This document shows positions 43,943 through 52,482 of a stretch of DNA of 64,000 bases, one piece after another; position 1 is the first letter of the stretch; every line of letters starts with the position of its first letter. Below the pieces are notes generated by a model. It was given only the letters and a program-made list of their open reading frames with translations. It was not told the DNA's origin and made no database searches. Position numbers and translations under genes: made by a program. The stretch lies in NCBI RefSeq assembly GCF_008801925.2, contig NZ_CP062803.1:1178001-1242000 (forward strand). The letters run 5' to 3'. This DNA is from Cupriavidus basilensis (GTDB taxonomy: Bacteria > Pseudomonadota > Gammaproteobacteria > Burkholderiales > Burkholderiaceae).

Positions 43943-45201
43943 CGACCGCGCGCCTGATCGCCTGCCACGAGTGCGACCTGCTGCAGCGCGAAGCGGCGCT
44001 GCCGGCTGGCGGCGTAGCGCGCTGCCGGCGCTGTGACGCGGAGCTCTACCGGAGCCGGCCGCAGAGCCTGGATCGCGCGCTGGCGTTCACGTTTGCGGCC
44101 ATGGTCATGTTTGGCGTGGCGAATGCGTACCCGGTGGTGGGGTTGTCGGTGAACGGCGACCTTGTCCAGAGCACGCTGTTCGGCGCGGTCCGGATACTGT
44201 ATCGCGACGGCATGTGGCCACTGGCCGGCCTGGTGTTCGTCACCACGCTCATGATGCCGCTGCTGAGAATGGCGGCGATGGCGTACCTGTTGCTGCCGCT
44301 GCGGCTGCAAAGGCTCCCGCGCTGGCCCGACCAGGCGTTTCGCGTCCTGGACATCGCGGCGCCGTGGGGCATGACAGAAGTCCTGATCCTCGGCATGCTG
44401 GTCGCACTCGTCAAGCTCTCGCATATCGCTACCGTGGTGCCCGGCGTCGCGCTTTGGGCGTTCGGGGGCGTGATGCTGCTGCTTGCCGGCGCCGCCGCCG
44501 CATTCGATCCGCGCGACCTGTGGGCCCGGATCGAAGCGGCGTCGCCCGTGGGCGCGCAGGCCGGCGTGACCACGGCATCGGCCGCCACGGCGGCCAGGGC
44601 GGGCCTGCTCGTATGCCATGGTTGCGGGATGCTGTCCCGGCCCGCGCCGCATGCCCACGAAGGCAGCTGCCCGCGCTGTGGTGCGCACCTGCACTTTCGC
44701 AAGCCAGCCAGCATCGCGCGCACCTGGGCGTTCCTGATTGCCGCGATGATCCTGTATATCCCGGCCAATATGCTGCCCGTCATGGACACCAGCTCGCTGT
44801 TCGGCGCGCAGCAGGACACGATCCTGAGCGGCGTGGTCTATCTCTGGACCTCGGACGCCAAGCTGTTGGCCGCCGTCGTGTTCATTGCCAGCATCGCGGT
44901 GCCGATGCTCAAGATCATCGCGCTGCTGTTTCTCGTCATCTCGGCCCAGTTCCACTCGCCGTGGCTGCATGAGAAAAAGACGCGCATCTATCGCCTGGTG
45001 GAGCTGGTGGGGCGCTGGTCGATGCTGGACATCTACGTCATCACGCTCCTGGTGGCACTTGTGCAGTTCAGCGCGCTGGCGACGATCAAGGCCGGCCCGG
45101 CCGCGGTGGCGTTCGGCGCGGTCGTTGTGCTGACGATGTTCGCCGCGATGTCGTTCGATCCGCGCTTGATCTGGGACGCCACGGAGAAAGATCATGGTTG
45201 A
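43939..45201 (+). CDS. pqiA: Paraquat-inducible protein A (PqiA)
   Basis: A 420-residue inner-membrane protein made of two PqiA modules. Each begins with a zinc-ribbon-like Cys-x2-Cys pair: CHECDLLQREAALPAGGVARCRRC, then CHGCGMLSRPAPHAHEGSCPRC near residue 215. Each module then has four hydrophobic helices. In E. coli PqiA is the inner-membrane partner of the PqiB MCE tunnel. The start overlaps the OprM stop by 4 bp (ATGA). Fusion to an RND operon is unusual. Confidence 0.93.
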   Translation: MTTARLIACHECDLLQREAALPAGGVARCRRCDAELYRSRPQSLDRALAFTFAAMVMFGVANAYPVVGLSVNGDLVQSTLFGAVRILYRDGMWPLAGLVFVTTLMMPLLRMAAMAYLLLPLRLQRLPRWPDQAFRVLDIAAPWGMTEVLILGMLVALVKLSHIATVVPGVALWAFGGVMLLLAGAAAAFDPRDLWARIEAASPVGAQAGVTTASAATAARAGLLVCHGCGMLSRPAPHAHEGSCPRCGAHLHFRKPASIARTWAFLIAAMILYIPANMLPVMDTSSLFGAQQDTILSGVVYLWTSDAKLLAAVVFIASIAVPMLKIIALLFLVISAQFHSPWLHEKKTRIYRLVELVGRWSMLDIYVITLLVALVQFSALATIKAGPAAVAFGAVVVLTMFAAMSFDPRLIWDATEKDHG

Positions 45202-46822
45202 GCCGCCCGAACGGCGCGACGAGCCGGGTTCGCCTGATTTTCCCGAAGCGGTGGTCAAGCCGCGCTCGCGCTGGCGCCTGCAACTGGTCTGGCTGGTGCC
45301 GCTGATCGCGGTGCTGATCGGCGGCTGGCTTGCGGTGCAGGCGGTCCTGCAAAAAGGCCCGACCATCACCATCAGCTTCAAGACGGGCGAGGGGATCGAG
45401 GCCGGCAAGACCAAGATCAAGTACAAGGACGTGGACATCGGCGTGGTCAGGAGCGTGGTGCTGTCCAAGGACCACCGCGGCGTGATTGCCAGCGCCGAAC
45501 TGGCCAAGGACGCCACCTCCCTGCTGGTCGACGACACCCGCTTCTGGGTGGTGCGCCCGCGCGTGTCCGGCGGCACCGTATCCGGGCTCGGCACGCTGCT
45601 GTCCGGCTCGTTCATAGGCACGGATGTCGGCACGCAGGCCAAGGAGCGGCGTGACTTCGTCGGCCTTGAGACTCCTCCCGCCGTCGCCAAGGACGTCCCC
45701 GGGCGGGAGTTCGTGCTCAAGAGCGAGGACATGGGCTCGCTCGATGTGGGAACGCCCGTCTTCTTCAGGCGCTTGCAGGTCGGCCAGATTACGGCATACA
45801 CCCTCGACGCGGATGGCAATGGGGTCACGCTGCGCGTCTTCATCAATGCACCCTACGACAAGTATGTGCGGGCCGATACGCGCTTCTGGCATGCCAGCGG
45901 CGTGGATGTGTCGCTGGACACGACTGGCGTGAAGGTCAATACGCAATCGATGGTGGCCATCCTGATTGGTGGCATCGCATTTCAATCGCCCCCGGAGTCG
46001 CCGGGGGGCGCGCCGGCGCAGGCCAACGCCGAGTTCGATCTGTTCCACGACCGTGCGGAGGCGATGAGGCGCCATGACCGTATTGCCGATACCTACGTGC
46101 TGATCTTCAAGGAATCCGTGCGCGGGCTAACAGTCGGGGCGCCGGTTGATTTTCGCGGCATCGTGGTCGGGGAGGTCACGGCGATCTATACGCGTTTCGA
46201 CCGGGCCAAGAAGGAGTTCAACATTCCGGTCGAAGTGCGCGTTTATCCTGAGCGCTTTACCTCGCGCTACGAGACGGGAAAGAAGGGAGGCAGACTGTCG
46301 GACAACCCGCACGAGCTTGCCGTGTTCTTGTTCGATCACGGATTCCGCGGCCAGCTGAGAACCGGCAACCTGCTGACCGGGCAGCTCTACGTCGCCCTGG
46401 ATTTTTTCCCGGGGGCGCCCAAGGCCAAGGTGGACTGGGACGCGAAGCCGCCCGAATTCCCGACCGTGCCGGGCGGCCTGCAATCGCTGCAAGACTCGGT
46501 GACGGCCTTGGTTGCCAAGCTCAACAAGGTGCCGTTCGAGGGGATTGGCGATGATCTGCGCAAGTCCCTGCAGCAAGCGGATGGGTTGCTCAAGACACTC
46601 AACACCGACGTGGCGCCGGAGGCGCGCGCCGCCATGGTCTCCGCGCGCGCGGCGCTCGACTCGGCCAACAACGCGCTGGCGCCGGACTCCACGCTGACGC
46701 AAAGCACGGCGGAGACGATGCGCGAGCTGTCGCGCACGGCGGCATCGCTCAGGGCGCTTGCGGACTACCTCGAGAGCCATCCTGAAGCGCTGCTTCGCGG
46801 CAAGACGGAGGAGAAAAAGTGA
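45194..46822 (+). CDS. pqiB: MCE-domain intermembrane transport protein PqiB
   Basis: A 542-residue protein anchored by one N-terminal helix (LQLVWLVPLIAVLIGGWLAV) with three MCE domains beginning near residues 45 (GPTITISFKTGEGIEAGKTKIKYKDV), 165 and 285 (LTVGAPVDFRGIVVGEVTAIY). A long C-terminal helical region follows, used to build the needle. MCE proteins form a hexameric tunnel for lipid transport between the membranes. The start overlaps pqiA by 8 bp; GAGAAAG precedes it. Confidence 0.94.
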   Translation: MVEPPERRDEPGSPDFPEAVVKPRSRWRLQLVWLVPLIAVLIGGWLAVQAVLQKGPTITISFKTGEGIEAGKTKIKYKDVDIGVVRSVVLSKDHRGVIASAELAKDATSLLVDDTRFWVVRPRVSGGTVSGLGTLLSGSFIGTDVGTQAKERRDFVGLETPPAVAKDVPGREFVLKSEDMGSLDVGTPVFFRRLQVGQITAYTLDADGNGVTLRVFINAPYDKYVRADTRFWHASGVDVSLDTTGVKVNTQSMVAILIGGIAFQSPPESPGGAPAQANAEFDLFHDRAEAMRRHDRIADTYVLIFKESVRGLTVGAPVDFRGIVVGEVTAIYTRFDRAKKEFNIPVEVRVYPERFTSRYETGKKGGRLSDNPHELAVFLFDHGFRGQLRTGNLLTGQLYVALDFFPGAPKAKVDWDAKPPEFPTVPGGLQSLQDSVTALVAKLNKVPFEGIGDDLRKSLQQADGLLKTLNTDVAPEARAAMVSARAALDSANNALAPDSTLTQSTAETMRELSRTAASLRALADYLESHPEALLRGKTEEKK

Positions 46823-47418
46823 TGCGCCCCATTCGTTCGATGGCCGCGGTGCTTGGGTTGGCAGTGCTTGGCGGCTGCGCGAGCTCGCCCCAGCCGACTT
46901 TCTATACGCTGACCTCCGCGCGGGCGCAGGAACGCACCCACGCCGATGTGCCGGCGGCCATCGCGATCGGGCCGGTGGCGGTGCCGGAGATGGTCGACCG
47001 CCCGCAACTGGTGCTGCGCGTTAGCGCGACCCAGGTCAGGCTCGACGAGTTCGCCCGCTGGGCAGAGCCGCTGAAGCGGCAGATCCCGGCCGTGCTCAGT
47101 GCGGACCTGGCCCAGTTCTTCCCGGGGGCGCTCGTGTCCAGCTATCCGCAGTGGGCCGATCCGGGGACGGCGTACCTGGTGTCGGTCGACGTCCAGACGT
47201 TCGACTCGGCCCCCGGCGACGCGGCCGTCATCTCGGTAGTGTGGTCCGTACGGCCGCCAAAGCAGGGGCCACTGGTGAGCGGGCGCAGCGACGTGCGGGA
47301 GCCCGCCGGCGCTGCGGGGTATGACGCGCTCGTCGATGCGCACAGCCGGGCGCTGGCGGCTGTCAGCCGCGACATTGCCGGCGCGATACGTGCGGCAGGC
47401 ACGGCACGTCCACAGTGA
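46822..47418 (+). CDS. pqiC: PqiC-like outer-membrane lipoprotein
   Basis: A 198-residue lipoprotein of the ABC-type transport auxiliary family. The lipobox LAVLGGCASSPQPTFYTL is near residue 16. The conserved segments IAIGPVAVPEMVDRPQLVLR and WAEPLKRQIPAVLSADLAQFFPG are typical of PqiC (YmbA). It forms the outer-membrane dock of the PqiB needle. The ATG at 46822 shares one base with the pqiB stop (TGATG) and follows GGAGGAGAAAA. Confidence 0.92.
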   Translation: MRPIRSMAAVLGLAVLGGCASSPQPTFYTLTSARAQERTHADVPAAIAIGPVAVPEMVDRPQLVLRVSATQVRLDEFARWAEPLKRQIPAVLSADLAQFFPGALVSSYPQWADPGTAYLVSVDVQTFDSAPGDAAVISVVWSVRPPKQGPLVSGRSDVREPAGAAGYDALVDAHSRALAAVSRDIAGAIRAAGTARPQ

Positions 47419-47479
47419 CGGCGCAGCGCGGCCGGGGTGGAGGCTGGCGCCGCCGTATCGCGGCAACAGGGGGTGAGAC

Positions 47480-48241
47480 ATGAACCACCTCGTCATCGCC
47501 TTGATCGTGTTCGCCTGTGTTTTCGGCAGTTCACTGCTTGGCATGTGGGCGCGCGCCATGCTGCCTGAACACCACCTCAGCGATCAGTCCATCGGCGTGG
47601 TCAAGATGGCGACGGGCCTGATCGCCACGATGGCGGCGTTGGTGCTCGGGTTGCTGGTGTCGTCGGCCAAAGGCACGTTCGACACCGTGAGCAGCGAGCT
47701 TGTGCAGAATTCCGCCAGCGTCATCCAGCTCGATCGGGTACTGGCCAAATATGGCCCGGACGCGCAGCAGGTTCGCGTTTTGCTCAAGCGTGTCTACGCC
47801 GAAAAGATCCAGATACTCGACTCCGGGGACGAGGCGCAGATGGCAAAGCTCGGCAATGCCGAATCTGTCAGCCAACTGGAAGCCTTTCAGCGCAAGCTGG
47901 AGTCGCTTGCGCCGCGCGACGACGAGCACGTTCAACTGAAGGCGAAGGCCATGCAGATTGTCGAGAGCGTGTTCGCGGCGCGCTGGCTCGCGTTGCTGCA
48001 GACAAAATCCTCGATCCCGATCTCCTTGCTGATCGTGCTGGTGCTGTGGCTGTCCATCGTATTCGGCACGTTCGGGCTGTTCGCCGAGCGCAACGGGACC
48101 ATCGTCGCCGCGTTGATGATGTGCGCCTTGTCGACTTCCGGGGCCATCTTCCTGATCGAGGAAATGAGCACGCCACTCTATGGGCTGGTCAGCGTGTCGC
48201 TTGCACCCATGCACGACGCGTTTGCCCATCTTGGCCGGTAG
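47480..48241 (+). CDS. DUF4239 (bestrophin-like) membrane protein
   Basis: A 253-residue protein with four hydrophobic segments: residues about 3-24 (LVIALIVFACVFGSSLLGMW), 43-63 (MATGLIATMAALVLGLLVSSA), 185-206 and 212-232. A central soluble domain of about 120 residues contains ELVQNSASVIQLDRVLAKYG. This is the arrangement of the bestrophin-like DUF4239 family. Ion or signalling roles are unknown. It lies 61 bp after pqiC on the same strand, so it is probably the end of the operon. Confidence 0.82.
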   Translation: MNHLVIALIVFACVFGSSLLGMWARAMLPEHHLSDQSIGVVKMATGLIATMAALVLGLLVSSAKGTFDTVSSELVQNSASVIQLDRVLAKYGPDAQQVRVLLKRVYAEKIQILDSGDEAQMAKLGNAESVSQLEAFQRKLESLAPRDDEHVQLKAKAMQIVESVFAARWLALLQTKSSIPISLLIVLVLWLSIVFGTFGLFAERNGTIVAALMMCALSTSGAIFLIEEMSTPLYGLVSVSLAPMHDAFAHLGR

Positions 48242-48337
48242 CGCACAAGGCGCCGCGCTCGGCGCCATGCTGACCTACTCTTGAGCAGGGCACGCGCCGG
48301 CGTGAGGTGTTTGTGCCGGCCACAACAAGGAGTCGTG

Positions 48338-48622
48338 ATGAAGATCCTAGCCAGTTTGGCATGCGTCATGCTGTGCGCGAACGCGTATGCCGAATGCACC
48401 ACCAACGCGCGCGGGGCTGTGGTTTGCAACAACGGAGAATCGGCCGCCGGGTACAACCGGAACACGGGTAACGGCTTTACGTCGGAGAAAAACCAGAACG
48501 GCGTGACGACGACGCAGACCACCAAGGGCGGGGAGGCCAAGACCAAGGATGGCAAGGGGGTCTATACGAGCCCGAGCGGAAAGACCTGCGCCAGGACAGC
48601 CCGCCATCAGGGCTGCAACTGA
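48338..48622 (+). CDS. Small secreted cysteine-containing protein
   Basis: A 94-residue protein with a signal peptide (MKILASLACVMLCANAYA, cleaved before ECTT). The mature about 76 residues are Lys/Thr/Gly-rich and hydrophilic, with four cysteines (ECTTN, VVCNN, KTCAR, QGCN) that could pair in two disulfides. AAGGAGTCG precedes the ATG. No family recognised. It lies 96 bp after the DUF4239 gene on the same strand and is convergent with the FixJ-type regulator gene. Confidence 0.75.
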   Translation: MKILASLACVMLCANAYAECTTNARGAVVCNNGESAAGYNRNTGNGFTSEKNQNGVTTTQTTKGGEAKTKDGKGVYTSPSGKTCARTARHQGCN

Positions 48623-48658
48623 AGCGCGGCGGCTGGCTTCAGGCACGCCCAGGCCAGG

Positions 48659-49324
48659 TCATGGTGCCGTGGCAGCGGGTGCGCCCGGACCGGGGTGAAG
48701 GAGCGGATGAGCGATGCCGGCCTTGTCGGTGATGCGCACCAGTTCGGCCAGGGAGTGAGCCTCCATCTTTCTCATCACGCGGGCGCGGTGGACTTTGATG
48801 GTCTTTTCCGCCGTGCCCAGTTCACAAGCCATCTGCTTGTTCAGGCGGCCTTCGACGACCAGCGTGAGCACTTCGCGCTCGCGCGGTGTGAGGCGGTCTA
48901 TGCGGCTGTAGATCGCTTCGATCTCGATGCGGCTCGCGCGTGCTTGCGACGCCCGCCCCAATGCGGCTTCGATCGCGTTCAGCAGATCGCTCTCACTGAC
49001 CGGCTTGACCAGGAAGTCCGTCGCGCCGGCTTTCATGGCGCGCACGCTGGCGGGGATATCGCCATGTCCGGTAATGAAGACGATCGGCAGCGGCCTGCCT
49101 GCTCCATTGAGCTCACGTTGCAATTCCAATCCGTTCAGATCGGGGAGTTGCAAGTCGAGCACCAGGCAGGCGTTGCACTCGGCAGGCGAGCCGCTGTCGA
49201 GGAACGCGCGCGCGCAGCCGAATCCCTCAACAAGGTAGCCGGCGCCGCGGATCAGGCGCATCAGCGCCTGGCGTACCGCGTCGTCATCATCCACCACGAA
49301 GACGGTTGGTGTGGGGTTGTTCAT
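48659..49324 (-). CDS. FixJ/NarL-family two-component response regulator
   Basis: A 221-residue regulator. The receiver has VVDDDDAVRQ, the phosphorylation site D57 in LVLDLQLPD and K107 in FLVKPVSES. The LuxR-type output domain (about 150-210) has LTPREREVLTLVVEGRLNKQMACELGTAEKTIKVHRARVMRKM. Its ATG overlaps the kinase stop by 4 bp. NarL/FixJ output domains bind short inverted repeats. The DosR-like boxes A, B and C in this region are plausible targets of this protein. Confidence 0.93.
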   Translation of the reverse strand: MNNPTPTVFVVDDDDAVRQALMRLIRGAGYLVEGFGCARAFLDSGSPAECNACLVLDLQLPDLNGLELQRELNGAGRPLPIVFITGHGDIPASVRAMKAGATDFLVKPVSESDLLNAIEAALGRASQARASRIEIEAIYSRIDRLTPREREVLTLVVEGRLNKQMACELGTAEKTIKVHRARVMRKMEAHSLAELVRITDKAGIAHPLLHPGPGAPAATAP

Positions 49325-50745
49325 GGGTGTTCCCCCGAATGTGCGGGCTCTGTGTTCGCTGCGACCGGCAACGTGAAATAGAAAGTGGCACCTTGGTCGC
49401 TATTGTTCTCGGCCCATATGCGTCCGCCGTGCATTTCCACGATGGAGCGGCTGATGGACAGCCCGAGGCCAAGCCCTTCGCGCTTTGAGGTGAAGAATGG
49501 CTTGAAGATCTGGTCGAGGTTGTCCGCGCTCAGGCCGGGGCCACGGTCCCGCACCGCCACGCGCACCATGCCGGCGCCTTCGCGCGTGGCGTCAACCATG
49601 ACCACGCGGTCCCGCGCCGGGCGGGACTCGACTGCGTGGAAGGCGTTAAGCAGCAGATTCAGCACGACTTGCTGCACCTGGACGCTATCGCCCTGCGCGG
49701 TGGGCAGCGTGGGTTCGGTGTGCTGGACCACGCGGATGCCGCGTACGATCGCGTCGCTGTGGACCAGGAGCGCCACGTCGCCGATGACGCGCTCAAGACT
49801 GAGGGGCGCGGCTTCGAGGTCGCCCTTCTTGACCAGCCTGCGAATCCTGCGGATCACTTCGCTCGCGCGGTGGTTGTCCTCGACGATATCCTGCAGGATC
49901 TCACGCACTTCGGCCAGGTTGACAGGCTGCGTCGACATGAAGCGTTGAGCGGCCTGCGCGTTGCTCAAGATCGCCGTCAGCGGCTGATTCAACTCGTGCG
50001 CGAGTGAGCTCGCCAGCTCGCCCAGCGTGGAGACACGCGTCAGATGGGCAAGCTCCTGCCGGTTACGCTGTAGCTCGTAGCGCTCGGTCCGGTCGATGAC
50101 GACGGTCAGCATGAGCGGCGCCCCGTCGAACGAAGCGTCCTTAGCGGTGATTTCCGCCGGGAACTCGGTGCCGTCCTTGCGGCGCGCAAACTGGTCATGC
50201 GTGCCGCCTGCCGGCCTGCACAAGCGCACGGCCCTGGTGTCGCCCTGCCATCCTGGTATGAGCGCGTCGGCAGATGCGCCGATCAGTTCATCCTGGCGGT
50301 AGCCGAAGAGCTTCTCCGCGCCAGCATTGGCCAAGAGGATCTGGCCGCGCGGATTCGTCAACAGAATGGCAAACGGCAACAAGGCCAGCATGCCGCGCAC
50401 GCTTTCATCATGCTGCAATGCCCGCGCGGAGCCGGGGACTCCGTCGGGGGTATCGCCGCGGGGGGCCAGAGGCCCATCCCGTGGCTCCGGGCGCATGGCG
50501 GTGCGCTGGACGAGGCCAGGGGAGAGCATGCCAAGGCGTGCGCCAATGGGGCGCCAGCCCTGACGCCAGGACTGGCGAAATCTCGGCCCCCTGGCAGGGT
50601 GTGGCTGTGCTGCGGGGGCGTCCGCCGCCGGGTAGCGCCACGCTGCATCATTGGCCCGCGCGCGCCGGAATTGCAGCAGCAGCAGCAACAACAGCAGCGC
50701 GATGAACGCTGCCTCCAGGAAGGCAGCAGTGCGGATGATGGTCAT
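49321..50745 (-). CDS. PAS-domain sensor histidine kinase (FixL-like)
   Basis: A 474-residue kinase. One N-terminal membrane helix (FLEAAFIALLLLLLLLQF) is followed by a disordered linker and a PAS domain at about 115-220 (MLALLPFAILLTNPRGQILLANAGAEKLFGYRQ). The HisKA H-box is LAHELNQPLTAIL with H250. The ATPase N box is VVLNLLLNAFHAVE and the G boxes are RDRGPGLS and GLGLGLSISRSIVEMHGG. The PAS domain lacks the heme-binding histidine in the position seen in FixL as far as can be judged, so the signal is unknown. The ATG at 50745 is chosen because GGGAG precedes it; the longer frame to 50826 has no site. Co-translated with the FixJ-type regulator. Confidence 0.92.
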   Translation of the reverse strand: MTIIRTAAFLEAAFIALLLLLLLLQFRRARANDAAWRYPAADAPAAQPHPARGPRFRQSWRQGWRPIGARLGMLSPGLVQRTAMRPEPRDGPLAPRGDTPDGVPGSARALQHDESVRGMLALLPFAILLTNPRGQILLANAGAEKLFGYRQDELIGASADALIPGWQGDTRAVRLCRPAGGTHDQFARRKDGTEFPAEITAKDASFDGAPLMLTVVIDRTERYELQRNRQELAHLTRVSTLGELASSLAHELNQPLTAILSNAQAAQRFMSTQPVNLAEVREILQDIVEDNHRASEVIRRIRRLVKKGDLEAAPLSLERVIGDVALLVHSDAIVRGIRVVQHTEPTLPTAQGDSVQVQQVVLNLLLNAFHAVESRPARDRVVMVDATREGAGMVRVAVRDRGPGLSADNLDQIFKPFFTSKREGLGLGLSISRSIVEMHGGRIWAENNSDQGATFYFTLPVAANTEPAHSGEHP

Positions 50746-51124
50746 GGCGCCGTGCTCCCTGTCAGTGGTTCGCACGCACGCATGCGAACCCGGCGCCGTC
50801 GGCAAGCCGGCGAGCGATTGAGCCATTCAGCGTGCATGCGCCGGCATTGGGCAACTGCGCCATGGCAGCGCGTTGCTCCCCATCGCATACCTGCGCTGGG
50901 CTGATCAGCGGACCCGTCTTAAATGCTTCCTCGCGCCCCCGCGCCCAGGTGGGTGAAACGTCACTGGCGGGGCAGGCGGCCCCACGATCATGTGGCATGG
51001 AGCAAAAAAAGTGTAGGCGCTGGCGTTGCTTTGTAAAAGACATAAGTCGCGATTGTGGAACTTACCATGCGCGGATTCGCGCACGGCGCGTCGCCTCGCC
51101 GGCGGCGCGATCCCGTGATGGAAA

Positions 51125-51140
51125 TGGGACCAAGGTCCCA
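51125..51140. promoter_or_regulatory. DosR-like inverted repeat C
   Basis: TGGGACCAAGGTCCCA, a perfect 7-bp inverted repeat around AA. It lies in the 555-bp divergent region between the kinase gene (start 50745) and the patatin gene (start 51301), 160 bp before the latter. The rest of this intergenic region (50746-51300) shows no gene. Confidence 0.7.
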
Positions 51141-51300
51141 TTGCCGGTGGCCGGTGCGCGGGCTATTCCTTTAGTTGAGCGGCGTCGGGCAGCGCTGAGC
51201 GCCGCCGCGCGGCTGCAAGCCGCAAGTTCGCATTCCGGATTCACGCAATGGATCCGATGTGGCCCGATGCTGATCGGGAAAGATCCCCCAGGGAGCCATC

Positions 51301-52446
51301 ATGGCGCAGCCACGCAAAGCGACACCTTCCAATGCGGCGGCGCACGGGGCGAAGTTCGACCATACGGTGCTCGTCCTGCAGGGCGGGGGCGCACTGGGCG
51401 CCTACCAGGCCGGCATCTACGCCGGTCTCGCGGACGCCGGCATTGCCCCGGACTGGATTGCAGGGGTATCCATCGGGGCGATCAACGCTGCGCTGATCGC
51501 CGGCAATCCACCAGAGCGCCGCGTGGAACGCCTGGGCGAGTTCTGGGACCGCATATCCGCGCATACCCCTTTCATGCCGCCCGCCTACCTGGAGCATCTG
51601 CGCCCGATGATGAATGCCTTCAGCGCGGCATCCGCAGTCACGTTCGGCGTGCCGGGCTTCTTCTCGCCACGGGTGCCGCCGCCCTTCCTGTCGCCCGACG
51701 GCAGCATCGAGGCGCTGAGCTTCTACGATACGCGCCCGCTCAGGGACACGCTTGAGCAGCTGGTGGACTTCGACCTGATCAGCCGGAAGGACGTCCGGCT
51801 CTCGCTGGGCGCGGTCAATGTGCGCTCCGGGAACTCGGTGTATTTCGACAACACGCAGATGCGGCTCGGCCCGGAGCACGTGATGGCCAGCGGCGCGCTG
51901 CCGCCGGGATTCCCGCCGGTGGAGGTGGGCGGGGAGCTGTACTGGGATGGCGGGATCGTCTCGAACACCCCGCTGTGGTACGTCGTCGACGAGGGCTACC
52001 GGATGAATGCGCTGGTCCTGCAGGTCGACGTATTCAGCGGCGCGGGCGAGATGCCGCAGAACCTGCGCGAGGCCCAGGAGCGGGTCAAGGACATCCAGTA
52101 TGCAAGCAAGACGCGTTTCAACTCGACCCGGATCCGGGAGATCGAAGAACTTCGCGGCGCGCTGCACCGCGTCATCGCCAAGCTGCCGGCGGCGCTCAAG
52201 TCCGACCCGGATGTGCGCCAGCTCACCGCGGTCAGCACGCGCGGCGCCGTGGCGCTGCTGCACTTCATCAACCGGCACAACACGCATTCCGCCAACTTCA
52301 AGGACTACGAGTTCTCGCGGGCTACCGTGACCGATCTGTGGAATGGCGGCCTGGAAGACGCACGCCGCGCCGTTGCCAGCCCGAAATGGCAGGAAGCGAT
52401 GGCGCTGGCGAGCGGGATCGGCATTTACGACATGACTATCCGTTGA
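51301..52446 (+). CDS. Patatin-like phospholipase (with DUF3734)
   Basis: A 381-residue lipid acyl hydrolase. The oxyanion motif is LQGGGALGAYQAGIY (27-41), the nucleophile is S57 in GVSIGAIN, and the catalytic Asp is in DGGIVSNTP (about 206). The C-terminal third (RVKDIQYASKTRFNSTRIRE) is the DUF3734 extension. No signal peptide. It hydrolyses membrane or storage lipids. A GGGAGCCATC tract precedes the ATG. It is 36 bp upstream of the acetoacetate decarboxylase gene, an arrangement seen in Cupriavidus-like genomes. Confidence 0.93.
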   Translation: MAQPRKATPSNAAAHGAKFDHTVLVLQGGGALGAYQAGIYAGLADAGIAPDWIAGVSIGAINAALIAGNPPERRVERLGEFWDRISAHTPFMPPAYLEHLRPMMNAFSAASAVTFGVPGFFSPRVPPPFLSPDGSIEALSFYDTRPLRDTLEQLVDFDLISRKDVRLSLGAVNVRSGNSVYFDNTQMRLGPEHVMASGALPPGFPPVEVGGELYWDGGIVSNTPLWYVVDEGYRMNALVLQVDVFSGAGEMPQNLREAQERVKDIQYASKTRFNSTRIREIEELRGALHRVIAKLPAALKSDPDVRQLTAVSTRGAVALLHFINRHNTHSANFKDYEFSRATVTDLWNGGLEDARRAVASPKWQEAMALASGIGIYDMTIR

Positions 52447-52482
52447 CATCCGTTGACGCGCAAAAAAACAGGAGCCCACGCC

